NCBI RefSeq assembly: GCF_013348805.1
Contig: NZ_CP054690.1
Span: 3,844,001 to 3,908,000 of the forward strand
Direction: 5' to 3'
From: Rhodococcus sp. W8901
Lineage (GTDB): Bacteria > Actinomycetota > Actinomycetes > Mycobacteriales > Mycobacteriaceae
Length of the DNA: 64,000 nucleotides
Both the position numbers and the translations under genes were made by a program. Below the pieces are notes generated by a model. The model was not told where the DNA came from and made no database searches. It saw only the letters and a program-made list of their open reading frames with translations. Position 1 is the stretch's first letter. Each line of letters begins with the position of its first letter. This document shows, one piece after another, positions 24,490 to 33,404 of the stretch.

Positions 24490-26745
24490 CTAGGACTTCT
24501 CCAGGAATTCGATCTTCTCGGCGTCCAGCGCGGACGTCACCATCGCCGCCAGTCCGGGATGCTCGGTGAGGTCCGGATCGGACTCGGTGACCCGGCGCGC
24601 AAATTCCTGCGCAGCGGCGATGACGTCCTCGTGCTCGAGGAGCGAGAGCAGTCGTAGTGTCGTGACACTGCCCGACTGCGCAGACCCCAGGATGTCGCCC
24701 TCGCGCCGCTGCCGCAGATCGAGCTGGGCCAGTTCGAATCCGTCGTTGGTGCCTGCGACGGCACTGAGCCGCTCGAAGGCAGGTGACCCCGGAAGCATCT
24801 CGGTGATGAGGATGCACAGCCCCTGATGGTCACCGCGGCCCACACGGCCACGCAACTGGTGCAACTGGCTCACGCCGAAGCGGTCCGCGTCGACGAGCAC
24901 CATGACCGTGGCGTTGGGGACGTCGACACCGACCTCCACCACCGTGGTGCAGACCAGCACGTCGATCGCGCCTTCCGAGAAGTCGCGCATCACCGCGTCC
25001 TTCTCGTCCGACGGCAGCCGCCCGTGCAGCAGACCGACCCGCAGGTCGCGCATGGGACCGGACCTCAACTCGTCGAACAGCTCGACCGCGGACTTGGTGT
25101 CCGGCGGCTCCTTGCCCGCCTTGATCATGTCGGCTTCGCTGTCGCCGTCACCGATCCGCGAGCACACGACATACGCCTGGCGGCCGTCCGCGACCTCCTC
25201 TCGGATCCGCTCCCACGCCCGGGCCACCCACTGCGGTTTCTCCCGCGCCGCGACGACATTGCTCACGATCGGCGAGCGGCCGCGCGGCAGCTGCCGGAGC
25301 GTCGACGTCTCGAGGTCACCGAGCACCGTCATCGCGATGGTGCGCGGAATCGGCGTCGCGGTCATCACCAGCAGGTGTGGGCTCAGTCCGTCACGGGCCC
25401 GGGAGCGCAGTTCGTCACGCTGTTCGACGCCGAACCGATGCTGCTCGTCGACCACGACGAACCCGAGGTTGAAGAACTGGACATTGTCCTGGATCAGCGC
25501 GTGCGTACCGATCACGATGCCGGCGTCGCCGGTCACGATGTCGAGCAGCGCGGCGCGCTTGAAGGCTGTCGACATCGATCCCGTCAGCAGGGTGACTTTG
25601 GTGGCAAGGTCCTCGGCGCCGAGTTCACCCGCGATCCCGAGCGGTCCGAGCATCGCGCGCAGCGACCGGTCATGCTGCGCGGCGAGCACCTCGGTGGGTG
25701 CGAGCAGCGCGCACTGGTACCCGGCGTCGACGGCCTGCAGCATCGCCCGCAGCGCGACGATCGTCTTTCCCGAGCCCACCTCGCCCTGCAGCAACCGGTT
25801 CATCGGATGTGGGCAGGCCAGGTCGGCGGAAATCTCCTGCGCCACCTCCTTCTGCCCGTCGGTCAGCTCGAACGGCAACCGCCGGTCGAACTCCGCGGCC
25901 AGGCCGTCCGGCTTCGCCGGACACTGCGGCGCGACGCGGGCCGCGACGTCCCGCCGACGCCGGGCCAGGACCAGCTGCAGCGCCGCGGCTTCGTCGAACC
26001 GGAGACGCTCCTGCGCCCGCGCGATGTCGTCACGGGTGTCGGGGAGGTGGACCGTGCGCAACGCCTCGTCGAGCCCGATCAGCCCGTGCTCGTCCCGGAT
26101 CGATCGCGGCAGGGGATCTTCCACCTCGTCGAGCTGATCGAGCACCTGACGGACGCACCGCAGCAGGGTCCAGCTCTCGACCTCACGAGTGGCCGGGTAG
26201 AGCGGAATCAGTTCGCGATCGAATATCGACATGTCCACCGCCGCCCCGGAATCCTGCGTGGCGCGCGCCAACCCGGCCAGCGCCCCGGCGCCCTGCACGT
26301 GTGCCATGGGCACGATCGGATCCTCGGACTCTTCCGGCTCCGGCAGGATCAGGTAGCTGGGATGGGTCAGGCTCCACTTGCCCCGGAAGTACTTGACGGT
26401 GCCCGAGAACATCGCGCGCACGCCCTTGCGGACCGCGTGCTTGACCTTGTGCGGATTGAAGAAGGTGACGTCGACGCTCTGCGACTCCGCGGCGAGTACG
26501 ACCTTGAGCATCTGCCCGCGTCGGCTCTTCATGTTCACGACATCCGCGGACACGACGCGGGCGATGATCGTGACGTGGGAGCCCTCCTCGGGTTCCTTCT
26601 CCGTCAGTTCCCGACCCTGCGCCGCGTACCGGTGCGGATAGTGCCGCAGCAGGTCCTCGACCGTACGGATGTCGAACGCCTCACCGAGGGCGTCGGCGGT
26701 CTTCGCACCCAGCAGGTGGTCGAGCCGGTCGCTCAGCGTCGCCAT
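24490..26745 (-). CDS. recG: ATP-dependent DNA helicase RecG
   Basis: The 751-residue branched-DNA helicase reverses stalled forks. It has an N-terminal wedge/OB region (DLLRHYPHRY, about 33-42), Walker A in QGEVGSGKT, Walker B in DEQHRFGV, a helicase C domain with TTVVEVGVDVPNA and the TRG-type motif near GRVGRGDHQG. The ATG has an AGGAGG nine bases upstream; a longer in-frame start lacks family support. It follows the DAK-type kinase gene by 91 bp. Confidence 0.96.
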   Translation of the reverse strand: MATLSDRLDHLLGAKTADALGEAFDIRTVEDLLRHYPHRYAAQGRELTEKEPEEGSHVTIIARVVSADVVNMKSRRGQMLKVVLAAESQSVDVTFFNPHKVKHAVRKGVRAMFSGTVKYFRGKWSLTHPSYLILPEPEESEDPIVPMAHVQGAGALAGLARATQDSGAAVDMSIFDRELIPLYPATREVESWTLLRCVRQVLDQLDEVEDPLPRSIRDEHGLIGLDEALRTVHLPDTRDDIARAQERLRFDEAAALQLVLARRRRDVAARVAPQCPAKPDGLAAEFDRRLPFELTDGQKEVAQEISADLACPHPMNRLLQGEVGSGKTIVALRAMLQAVDAGYQCALLAPTEVLAAQHDRSLRAMLGPLGIAGELGAEDLATKVTLLTGSMSTAFKRAALLDIVTGDAGIVIGTHALIQDNVQFFNLGFVVVDEQHRFGVEQRDELRSRARDGLSPHLLVMTATPIPRTIAMTVLGDLETSTLRQLPRGRSPIVSNVVAAREKPQWVARAWERIREEVADGRQAYVVCSRIGDGDSEADMIKAGKEPPDTKSAVELFDELRSGPMRDLRVGLLHGRLPSDEKDAVMRDFSEGAIDVLVCTTVVEVGVDVPNATVMVLVDADRFGVSQLHQLRGRVGRGDHQGLCILITEMLPGSPAFERLSAVAGTNDGFELAQLDLRQRREGDILGSAQSGSVTTLRLLSLLEHEDVIAAAQEFARRVTESDPDLTEHPGLAAMVTSALDAEKIEFLEKS

Positions 26746-26836
26746 GCCAAGTCCTCCTGACCGCGCGCATCCCGTTCCGTCGCCCATCGCAGCCCCGTTG
26801 CCCATCGCATCGACACAGTCGCCATCCACTCGCCCT

Positions 26837-28579
26837 CTACTCGACCCCGAACTGCAACAGGTCGCGGCTCTGCCCGCCTGTATAAACCATGACCTCGACA
26901 CCGGGGTGCCGGGACGTGATGTAGCCGGCGACCCGCTCCCCCAGCTCGTCGGCGGCCTTTGCGCCCAACAGAATGGTCACCAGTTCGCCGCCGGCACCCA
27001 GGACGAGATCCACGAGACGACATCCCGCCGCCGCGACGTCCCGCTCGATCACCACCACCTCGTGACCGACCAGCCCCAGCCCGTCGCCCGGCTCGCAGGT
27101 CCCGACGTAGGTGAGCGCGCGTTCGTCGGCGATCCGCAGCGAGCCCCACCTCGTGGCCGCAGCGGCCTCCGACATCGCGAATGCGTCGTCGACCGCGATC
27201 CGATCGGCGTCGTGGACCGCGATCGCCGCCAGCGCCTGGACCGTCGACGAGCTCGGCAGGAACACGACCTCCCGGTCGTCCGCACGCGCCTGGGCGCCGA
27301 CCGCGACCAGGTCCTGGGCGGCGAGTGCGCCGTTGGGCAGCACCATCACCTCACCGTGACCGGTGGCGCGGATCGCGGCGAGCAGTTGCGCCCGCGTGAT
27401 CGTGCCGTCGGACCGCAGCACGTGCGCACCCTCCTGCGCGAACAGTTCCGCCGCACCCTCACCCTCGACGACCGACAGCACGGCGCGCGGAGCCGCCCCC
27501 AGCTCACGCGGTCGTTCGGTGCGGGTGGCGTCGAGCACGAAACACGTGATCCGGACACCGCGCAGGCGGCCGGCGTCCAGCCCCGCCTCGACCGCGGCAC
27601 CGGCGTCGCTGCAGTGCACGTGCACTGACCAGGTGGCCGAACCGTCGCTGCCGTCACTGACGATGACCACCGAGTCGCCCAGTTCGCACAGCCGCGCGCG
27701 CAGTCGCGCGATGTGGTCCGCGTCCGTCTCCGCGACCAGGTACATCACCTCGTAGTCCTGGCCCGACACGGCATGCGCGACGTGGTCGACGACGCAGGTG
27801 TTCTCGCCGTCTCGCTCGTCCGCGCCCGGAGTCCGGAACGGGGCACGCTCCGGGGCCTGCCCGGTGACGACCTCGACCAGGGCATCGAGGATGACGACCA
27901 GCCCGCGGCCGCCCGCATCGACCACACCGGCCGCACCGAGGACGTCCAACTGCGTCGGCGTGCGCATCAACGCTTCGGCGGCCGCGTCCGCGGCCAGCGT
28001 CGCGATCTCGGACAGCCGCGCGTCCGCGTGCCCCTGCTCGGCCGCGTCGGCGGCCGCCGCCAGAACGGTCACGATCGTGCCCTCCATCGGAACACTCACG
28101 GCCTCGAGCGCGAGGGCCGCGGCATGCCGCAACGCCGAGCGCAGTGTCCGGGCATCGATCAGATCGGTGTCCGCGGCCTCGGCCACCCCGCGCAGAACCT
28201 GGGAGAGGATCGCCCCCGAGTTTCCGCGGGCACCGGTCACCGCGCCGCGCGCGAGCGCCTTCGCGACGCCGGACGCGCTCGCCGCGGCACTGCCCAGAGA
28301 AGACAGTGCGTCGACCGCCGACCGCATGGTCGCCAACAGATTGGTTCCGGTGTCGGCGTCCGGCACGGGGAAGACATTGAGGTCGTTGATCTCGTCGCAG
28401 TGCTTCTCGATACCGGCGGCACAGGCGCGGGCCCATCGGTGCAGCGCCGTGCCGTCCACCGTCTCCAGGACCTCGAGCAATCGCCTGTCCTCTCCCTGCA
28501 CCGGTTCCACACGCTGACGGGACACGCTCCCTATAGAAGAGGTGGCCCCGGCAGCCAAGCCTAGCGGTGGGTCCGACAT
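26837..28579 (-). CDS. DAK2/DegV-domain kinase (FakA-like)
   Basis: The 580-residue protein has an N-terminal DhaL/DAK2 phosphotransfer domain (DEINDLNVFPVPDADTGTNL, with the Asp cluster that binds Mg-ATP) and a C-terminal FakA-type region. Firmicute FakA phosphorylates fatty acids held by FakB; in actinobacteria the homologue is next to recG (Rv2974c by memory) and its substrate is less certain. No FakB gene lies nearby. It is divergent from rpmB. Confidence 0.85.
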   Translation of the reverse strand: MSDPPLGLAAGATSSIGSVSRQRVEPVQGEDRRLLEVLETVDGTALHRWARACAAGIEKHCDEINDLNVFPVPDADTGTNLLATMRSAVDALSSLGSAAASASGVAKALARGAVTGARGNSGAILSQVLRGVAEAADTDLIDARTLRSALRHAAALALEAVSVPMEGTIVTVLAAAADAAEQGHADARLSEIATLAADAAAEALMRTPTQLDVLGAAGVVDAGGRGLVVILDALVEVVTGQAPERAPFRTPGADERDGENTCVVDHVAHAVSGQDYEVMYLVAETDADHIARLRARLCELGDSVVIVSDGSDGSATWSVHVHCSDAGAAVEAGLDAGRLRGVRITCFVLDATRTERPRELGAAPRAVLSVVEGEGAAELFAQEGAHVLRSDGTITRAQLLAAIRATGHGEVMVLPNGALAAQDLVAVGAQARADDREVVFLPSSSTVQALAAIAVHDADRIAVDDAFAMSEAAAATRWGSLRIADERALTYVGTCEPGDGLGLVGHEVVVIERDVAAAGCRLVDLVLGAGGELVTILLGAKAADELGERVAGYITSRHPGVEVMVYTGGQSRDLLQFGVE

Positions 28580-28674
28580 ACCCGTGGTGGCCCGAGCGCG
28601 GCGACCGTGTACGTTCGTTCGCGTCCTTCGTTCTTGGGCCCGACGGTGTGTGTTTTCTCCGTGGGTCCGATGAT

Positions 28675-28704
28675 TTGGCCAATCCGTGCAGATGCGGTTA
28701 CCCT
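28675..28704 (+). promoter_or_regulatory. probable rpmB promoter
   Basis: TTGGCC at 28675-28680 and TACCCT at 28699-28704 are separated by 18 bp and resemble an actinobacterial sigma-A promoter. The predicted leader to the rpmB ATG is about 80 nt. Confidence 0.45.
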
Positions 28705-28793
28705 TGCAGGGTTGCCTCGCACGAGTGGTTCTACTTCGCGTGTTCGTAGGCAAGCACAAGACAATGTTTCACTATCACAAGGAGTTCGCGACT

Positions 28794-28985
28794 ATGGCTG
28801 CCGTCTGCGACGTATGCGCCAAGGGGCCCGGCTTCGGTAAGTCGGTCTCGCACTCGCACCGGCGTACCAACCGTCGCTGGAACCCGAACATCCAGACCGT
28901 TCGCGCTCAGGTTGCCCCCGGCAACACCCAGAAGCTGAACGTCTGCACCTCCTGCCTCAAGGCAGGCAAGGTCGTCCGCGGCTGA
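28794..28985 (+). CDS. rpmB: ribosomal protein bL28 (zinc-ribbon form)
   Basis: The 63-residue L28 has the family patterns [19 protein letters not shown] and two CxxC pairs (CDVC near the start, CTSC near 50) that make it the zinc-binding type. AAGGAG precedes the ATG by 9 nt, which rules out the longer in-frame start. A strong terminator follows. Confidence 0.96.
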   Translation: MAAVCDVCAKGPGFGKSVSHSHRRTNRRWNPNIQTVRAQVAPGNTQKLNVCTSCLKAGKVVRG

Positions 28986-29006
28986 TTCGGCCACCAGGAC
29001 AGTCTT

Positions 29007-29047
29007 CGACTGAACCCCCGACACCCTCGGTGTCGGGGGTTCAGTCG
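29007..29047 (+). terminator. strong intrinsic hairpin after rpmB
   Basis: An 18-bp perfect stem (CGACTGAACCCCCGACAC and its complement) closes a 5-nt loop 22 bp after the rpmB stop. Only TCTTC follows, so it is a hairpin-dominated actinobacterial type. Confidence 0.8.
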
Positions 29048-29131
29048 TCTTCGGGGCAGATCAGGGCAGGTCGGGTACGGATCCGTCGCGGTAGGTGGGA
29101 CCGAACTTCCGATCGGTTCGGGTCCGGCGGC

Positions 29132-29137
29132 TACTGT
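29132..29137 (+). promoter_or_regulatory. -10 element suggesting a leaderless mRNA
   Basis: TACTGT lies six bases before the GTG start of the hydratase gene, which places the expected transcription start on the G of the start codon. There is no ribosome site upstream. Leaderless genes are frequent in mycobacteria and rhodococci. Confidence 0.5.
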
Positions 29138-29143
29138 GCTCAC

Positions 29144-29938
29144 GTGACTGCAACTGACGCACCGAGCAATGTCCGCATCGAGGACGGTGTCCTGCGGGTG
29201 GCCGTGGCCACCTCCGCGAACGGAACCTCTCTCGACATCGACGGAATCACCGAAGCCACCACCGCCCTGCGCGAGGCCGGCAGCGAGATCGGCGCCGTGC
29301 TACTCGCCGGCGACGGCGCGAACTTCTGCGCGGGCGGCAACGTACGGGCATTCGCGTCGGCGGAGAAGCGTGGCGAGTTCGTCGGCGAGGTGGCGGCCGC
29401 GTTCCACGAGTTCGTCCGCGCGCTCGACGCGACGACCGTTCCGATCGTCGCGGCCGTCCACGGGTGGGCGGCCGGCGCCGGCATGAGCATCGTGTGCCTG
29501 TCCGACATCGCGATCGGTGGAACGTCGACCAAGCTGCGTCCGGCGTACCCGTCCATCGGGTTCACCCCGGACGGCGGCATGTCGTGGACGCTCCCCCGGG
29601 TCGTCGGCGCGTCCCGGGCCCGCGAGATCCTCCTCACCGACGCGGTGCTGAACGGCGAGGAAGCCGTGCGTCTCGGAATTCTCAGCCGCCTCGTCGAGGA
29701 CGATCAGGTGTACGACGAGGCGCTGCGCGTGGCACGCACCCTCGCCGCCGGACCGACCGCCGCGTACTCGGGCATCAAGACACTGTTCACGAGCAGCCGC
29801 ACCAACACGCTGTCCGAGCAGCTCGACGCCGAGACCGCGTCGATCTCCGCGGCCGCCGACGGCCCGACCGGACGCGAGGGCGTCGACGCGTTCGTCGAGA
29901 AGCGCCGCCCGGACTTCTCGTCCGTTCGCAACGCGTAG
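29144..29938 (+). CDS. enoyl-CoA hydratase/isomerase family protein
   Basis: The 264-residue crotonase-fold protein has the oxyanion-hole segments GDGANFCAGGNVRAF (about 66-80) and HGWAAGAGMSIVCLSDIAIG (about 107-126). The catalytic Glu of true hydratases is not obvious: the region reads SIGFTPDGGMSWTLPRVVG, where an Asp replaces a common Glu position. It may therefore be an isomerase or another crotonase. It stands alone between rpmB and a convergent gene. GTG is chosen over a longer frame that runs through the rpmB terminator. Confidence 0.82.
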   Translation: MTATDAPSNVRIEDGVLRVAVATSANGTSLDIDGITEATTALREAGSEIGAVLLAGDGANFCAGGNVRAFASAEKRGEFVGEVAAAFHEFVRALDATTVPIVAAVHGWAAGAGMSIVCLSDIAIGGTSTKLRPAYPSIGFTPDGGMSWTLPRVVGASRAREILLTDAVLNGEEAVRLGILSRLVEDDQVYDEALRVARTLAAGPTAAYSGIKTLFTSSRTNTLSEQLDAETASISAAADGPTGREGVDAFVEKRRPDFSSVRNA

Positions 29939-29965
29939 TTGCGATCCGCGGATCCCGGTCGCCCG

Positions 29966-30706
29966 TCAGGCCTCCACGGTCACGGCGACCGGGGTCCGGT
30001 CCGCACGAAGGTGCACCTTCGGCCAGTAGCCATCCATGAAGGCCTGCTCGAACAATCCCTCGTCGTCGGAGAGATCGATCCCGAAATCGCCCGAGTGGTA
30101 GACGGTGACGGCCTCCACGCCGAACCCGGCGACGAACCGCGCACGATCTTCGTCGGTGTCGCCTTCGTCACGCCCCCACTCCCACAGGTAGCCGACGGCC
30201 GCATCGTGAACCGCCGTCAGATCCGCCAGGATGTCACGCACCACCGGTAGCAACTCTTCGATCCGCGCGCGGCTCACGCCGTCGAACAGCACCCCGACGG
30301 GCCGACCGCCGAACCTGCCGGCCTCCGGGATCTCCGCCGTGTAGCCCATGACCGACGGCACTCGCACGACGATCTCACCCAACACCGGATCGCTCAGCGG
30401 CACGTCCGAACCCGACACCTCGATATCGGCGGCCGGAAGGTTCGGAGCATCGAGGAAGGCCCGCTCGTCCTGCTCCTCGTAGTGCGGATTTTCCTGGGCC
30501 GGCACGAGGTACGGGACGATGGACAACTGCCCGGGCGACGCGGCGAGGATCCGGCCGTCGTCGGAGTGCAGGTGCACTCGGTTCGCCTCGTGGGCGACCG
30601 TCGCGACCCGGAACCGGCGGGGAACCGGGCGCGACCGCCTGCCGATCTCGAGGACCTGACCGTCTTCCGTGTCCAGCACGCGGACGGATTCGACAGGTGT
30701 GGTCAT
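29966..30706 (-). CDS. hypothetical protein
   Basis: The 246-residue acidic soluble protein has no signal or membrane segment. The first half is beta-rich (RFRVATVAHEANRVHLHSDD), and the second half contains FGGRPVGVLFDGVSRARIEE and a Trp/Asp-rich stretch (YLWEWGRDEGDTDEDRA). The C-terminal part resembles DUF-type immunity or general uncharacterised proteins, but I cannot name a family. The ATG at 30706 is 28 bp after ung, suggesting an operon with ung and the carbonic anhydrase. Confidence 0.7.
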   Translation of the reverse strand: MTTPVESVRVLDTEDGQVLEIGRRSRPVPRRFRVATVAHEANRVHLHSDDGRILAASPGQLSIVPYLVPAQENPHYEEQDERAFLDAPNLPAADIEVSGSDVPLSDPVLGEIVVRVPSVMGYTAEIPEAGRFGGRPVGVLFDGVSRARIEELLPVVRDILADLTAVHDAAVGYLWEWGRDEGDTDEDRARFVAGFGVEAVTVYHSGDFGIDLSDDEGLFEQAFMDGYWPKVHLRADRTPVAVTVEA

Positions 30707-30734
30707 GATCGACACCCTGACGACGAACCGGTCC

Positions 30735-31412
30735 TCACGGCAGCCGCCAATCCACCGGGTCCGCACCGAGATCCGCGAGCAGTTCGTTGGCGCGACTGAA
30801 CGGGCGCGACCCGAAGAATCCGCGCCGCGCCGACAGCGGCGACGGGTGCGCCGACTCGATGGTCGGGACGTCGCCGAGCATCGGCTTCAGCGTCGACGCA
30901 TCGCGCCCCCACAGGATCGCCACCATTGGCGCCTGCCGTTCCACCAGTGCCCGGATTGCCTGTTCGGTCACCGTCTCCCAGCCCTTGCGACGGTGCGAGC
31001 CGGCGTCACCGGGCGCGACGGTGAGCACCCTGTTGAGTAACAGCACGCCGTGCTCGGTCCACGGCGTGAGGTCGCCGTTGGACGGGGTCGGGTAGCCGAG
31101 GTCGTCGGTGTACTCGGCGAAGATGTTGTTCAGGCTCCGCGGCACCGGCCGGACGTCCGGTGCCACCGAGAAGCTCAGTCCCACAGCATGACCCGGAGTC
31201 GGGTACGGATCCTGACCCACGATCAGCACCCGCACGTCCTCGAACGGGTTCGTGAAAGCTCGCAGGACGTTCTCCCCGCTGGGAAGGTAGCTACGACCGT
31301 CCGCGATCTCCGCGCGCAGGAACTCCCCCATCTCGGCGATGCGACCCTCGACGGGCGCGAGGGCCTTCGCCCATCCGGGATCGACCAGATCGCCCAGCGC
31401 CTTGGCCCCCAT
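30735..31412 (-). CDS. ung: uracil-DNA glycosylase
   Basis: The 225-residue family-1 UDG has the catalytic motif [16 protein letters not shown] (Asp and Tyr near 66-69) and the DNA-intercalation loop [18 protein letters not shown]. It excises uracil from DNA. The ATG shares one base with the upstream stop (TGATG), indicating tight coupling to the carbonic anhydrase gene. Confidence 0.97.
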   Translation of the reverse strand: MGAKALGDLVDPGWAKALAPVEGRIAEMGEFLRAEIADGRSYLPSGENVLRAFTNPFEDVRVLIVGQDPYPTPGHAVGLSFSVAPDVRPVPRSLNNIFAEYTDDLGYPTPSNGDLTPWTEHGVLLLNRVLTVAPGDAGSHRRKGWETVTEQAIRALVERQAPMVAILWGRDASTLKPMLGDVPTIESAHPSPLSARRGFFGSRPFSRANELLADLGADPVDWRLP

Positions 31413-31933
31413 CAGTCGAGCCTGCGCAGCGCGTCACGGTAGAATGCGGCATTGGCCTGGTACAGCTTGACGTTGAGGTCGAGGTGTCCCTCGGGAACCT
31501 CGTACCCCTCGCGGACCTTCGCCGGCACGCCCAGCGCCATGCTGCGCGGCGGCACCTCGAACTTGAACGGGACCACCGCTCCCGCACCGATGACCGAACC
31601 CGCGCCGACGACGGATCCATTGAGGACGACCGATCCGGACGCGATGAGGCAGTTGTCGCCGATCGTCGCACCCTCGATGTGCGCATTGTGTCCGACGACG
31701 CACCCGGCACCGATGATCGTGGCGTCGATCGACGTGCAGTGGACGATCGTGCCGTCCTGGATGTTGGTGCCCGCGCCGACACTGATGGTGCCGTAGTCGC
31801 CGCGCAGGACTGCCTGCGGCCAGATCGAGGCGCCCGACCCCAGCGTGACGGCGCCGATCACGACGGCGTCGGGATGGACGTATGCGTCCGGCGCGATGTC
31901 CGGCTCGCGATCACCGAGTGCGTAGATAGCCAT
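31412..31933 (-). CDS. gamma-class carbonic anhydrase-like protein
   Basis: The 173-residue left-handed beta-helix protein has hexapeptide repeats. Candidate zinc histidines are in TIVHCTSI and [14 protein letters not shown], matching the gamma-CA arrangement, and the N-terminal pattern [14 protein letters not shown] is typical. Activity is not certain, since many members are inactive or have other roles. It lies between thiL and ung. Confidence 0.88.
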   Translation of the reverse strand: MAIYALGDREPDIAPDAYVHPDAVVIGAVTLGSGASIWPQAVLRGDYGTISVGAGTNIQDGTIVHCTSIDATIIGAGCVVGHNAHIEGATIGDNCLIASGSVVLNGSVVGAGSVIGAGAVVPFKFEVPPRSMALGVPAKVREGYEVPEGHLDLNVKLYQANAAFYRDALRRLD

Positions 31934-31942
31934 GCCTGCAAC

Positions 31943-33067
31943 CTATCCCGCGTCGAAGCTCTGCCAGCCGCCGGACACCGTCCACGGGTGTCCGTCGACG
32001 AGCACCGCGGGACCGTCCTCATCGCCGGCGACCTCGCCGATCACCGTCCACCCGTCGGGCGGGGCCGTCCCGGCGGGGAACGTCGCGGCGAGGGCGTGGT
32101 CCTCGCCGCCGGTCAGGACCCAGTCCCACGGATCGACCCCCACCCGCTGCGCCGCGGCGACCAGCATCCGATCGAGCTCGATCCGGTTCCGGTCGATCCG
32201 GATCCGGACTCCGGACGCCTCCGCGATGTGACTCAGATCCGCGACGAGTCCGTCGGAGATGTCGGTCATGGCCGACGCGCCACCGCGGGCGGCCTCGATG
32301 CCGGCGCGGTACGGCGGCGTCGGCACCCGGTGTGCGGCGACGAGCGCAGCAGACACCTCGTCGGTGTCCTCCCCCGGACGCGCGAGATCGGCGAGCAGCA
32401 GCGCGAGCCCCGCGGCCGACCGCCCGAGCGTGCCCGCAACCGCGACGACATCGCCCGGAACGGCTCCCGACCGGAGAACGGGCGCGCGCCCCTCGAGGTC
32501 CCCGAGCACCGTGATCGACACCACGACGTGGTCGGACTGCACCAGGTCGCCGCCCACCACTCCGGCACCCAGCGCCTCGGCCGCGAGCCCGATTCCTTCC
32601 GAGATCCCTGCAGCCACCGACACCGGGGTGTCGGAGGGGCAGCCCAGCGACACCAGAAAGGCCGTCGACCGGGCACCCATCGCGGCGATGTCCGCGCCGT
32701 TCTGCGCCACCGCTTTTCGGCCCACCTCCTCGGGAGTGGACCAATCGAGGCGAAAGTGCCGGCCCTCGACCAGCATGTCCGCCGACACCGCGACCCTGCC
32801 GTCGGCCGCGCGCACCACCGCGGCGTCGTCCCCCGGCCCGAGGAGCGTGGTCGCCGGCTGCCGGCGGCCCTCGACCGCCCGTCCGATCACCGCGAACTCG
32901 CCGATGTCGGCGACCGTGCGATCGGCGTCGTCGCGCCTGGGTCCTGCGGTGTCGATGATCGGCCTCCCAGCGTCGGTCCCGGTGGTGGATGGGTCCAGCC
33001 GTGCCGGGTCACGGGTTCGAGTCCCGCGACTGCGGTACCTTTTAATTTGCGGCCGGTATCCCGGCAC
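31943..33067 (-). CDS. thiL: thiamine-monophosphate kinase
   Basis: The enzyme phosphorylates thiamine monophosphate to the diphosphate. Family landmarks are GEFAVIGR, LGPGDDAAVV, SADMLVEGRHFRLDW, VGGDLVQSD and MTDISDGL. The 5' end is odd: between GTG at 33067 and the conserved IGEF region there is no ATG, GTG or TTG, so the only regular start adds about 55 residues (CTG or ATC would be needed nearer). That extension reads through a segment resembling the 3' half of a tRNA. The length of 374 is above the usual 310-330. Confidence 0.88.
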   Translation of the reverse strand: MPGYRPQIKRYRSRGTRTRDPARLDPSTTGTDAGRPIIDTAGPRRDDADRTVADIGEFAVIGRAVEGRRQPATTLLGPGDDAAVVRAADGRVAVSADMLVEGRHFRLDWSTPEEVGRKAVAQNGADIAAMGARSTAFLVSLGCPSDTPVSVAAGISEGIGLAAEALGAGVVGGDLVQSDHVVVSITVLGDLEGRAPVLRSGAVPGDVVAVAGTLGRSAAGLALLLADLARPGEDTDEVSAALVAAHRVPTPPYRAGIEAARGGASAMTDISDGLVADLSHIAEASGVRIRIDRNRIELDRMLVAAAQRVGVDPWDWVLTGGEDHALAATFPAGTAPPDGWTVIGEVAGDEDGPAVLVDGHPWTVSGGWQSFDAG

Positions 33068-33157
33068 GGAATGCCGGAGGCGGCGTTCCGGGGTCCCGGA
33101 TCTCTCGAGACTCTACCGAGATACCGGCGCACGACGACGGGAAGGGACGGACCCGCG

Positions 33158-33403
33158 GTGCAGGCTTTCGTACTGATTCAGACCGAGGTCGGCAAAGCCG
33201 CTGCAGTCGCGGCCACGCTCTCGCGCATCCCGGGCGTCGACTCCGCCGAGGACGTGGTCGGACCCTACGACGTGATCGCTCGCGTGGGCGCACACGGCGA
33301 GAACGGACTGTCCGACGTCGTCGACGACATGAAGAAGGTTCAGGGCATCACCCGAATCCTGACCTGCCAGATCGCGGCACCGACCGCACCGACCGAGAAC
33401 TGA
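33158..33403 (+). CDS. stand-alone Lrp/AsnC ligand-binding (RAM) domain protein
   Basis: The 81-residue protein consists only of the effector-binding domain of Lrp/AsnC regulators (QAFVLIQTEVGKAAAVAATL ... GPYDVIARV) without a helix-turn-helix. Such proteins form rings and may modulate full-length Lrp regulators or bind amino acids. The GTG has GAAGGGA upstream. The downstream DUF3515 gene begins one base after the stop, so they form an operon. Confidence 0.88.
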   Translation: MQAFVLIQTEVGKAAAVAATLSRIPGVDSAEDVVGPYDVIARVGAHGENGLSDVVDDMKKVQGITRILTCQIAAPTAPTEN

Positions 33404-33404
33404 G

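Noticed and set aside
20345-24493. 1382-codon plus-strand frame opposite rsmD and pyc
   Set aside because: It is the third-position GC shadow of pyruvate carboxylase; no domain, no ribosome site.
29030-29143. N-terminal extension of the crotonase gene
   Set aside because: It would read through the rpmB terminator hairpin and has no family counterpart.
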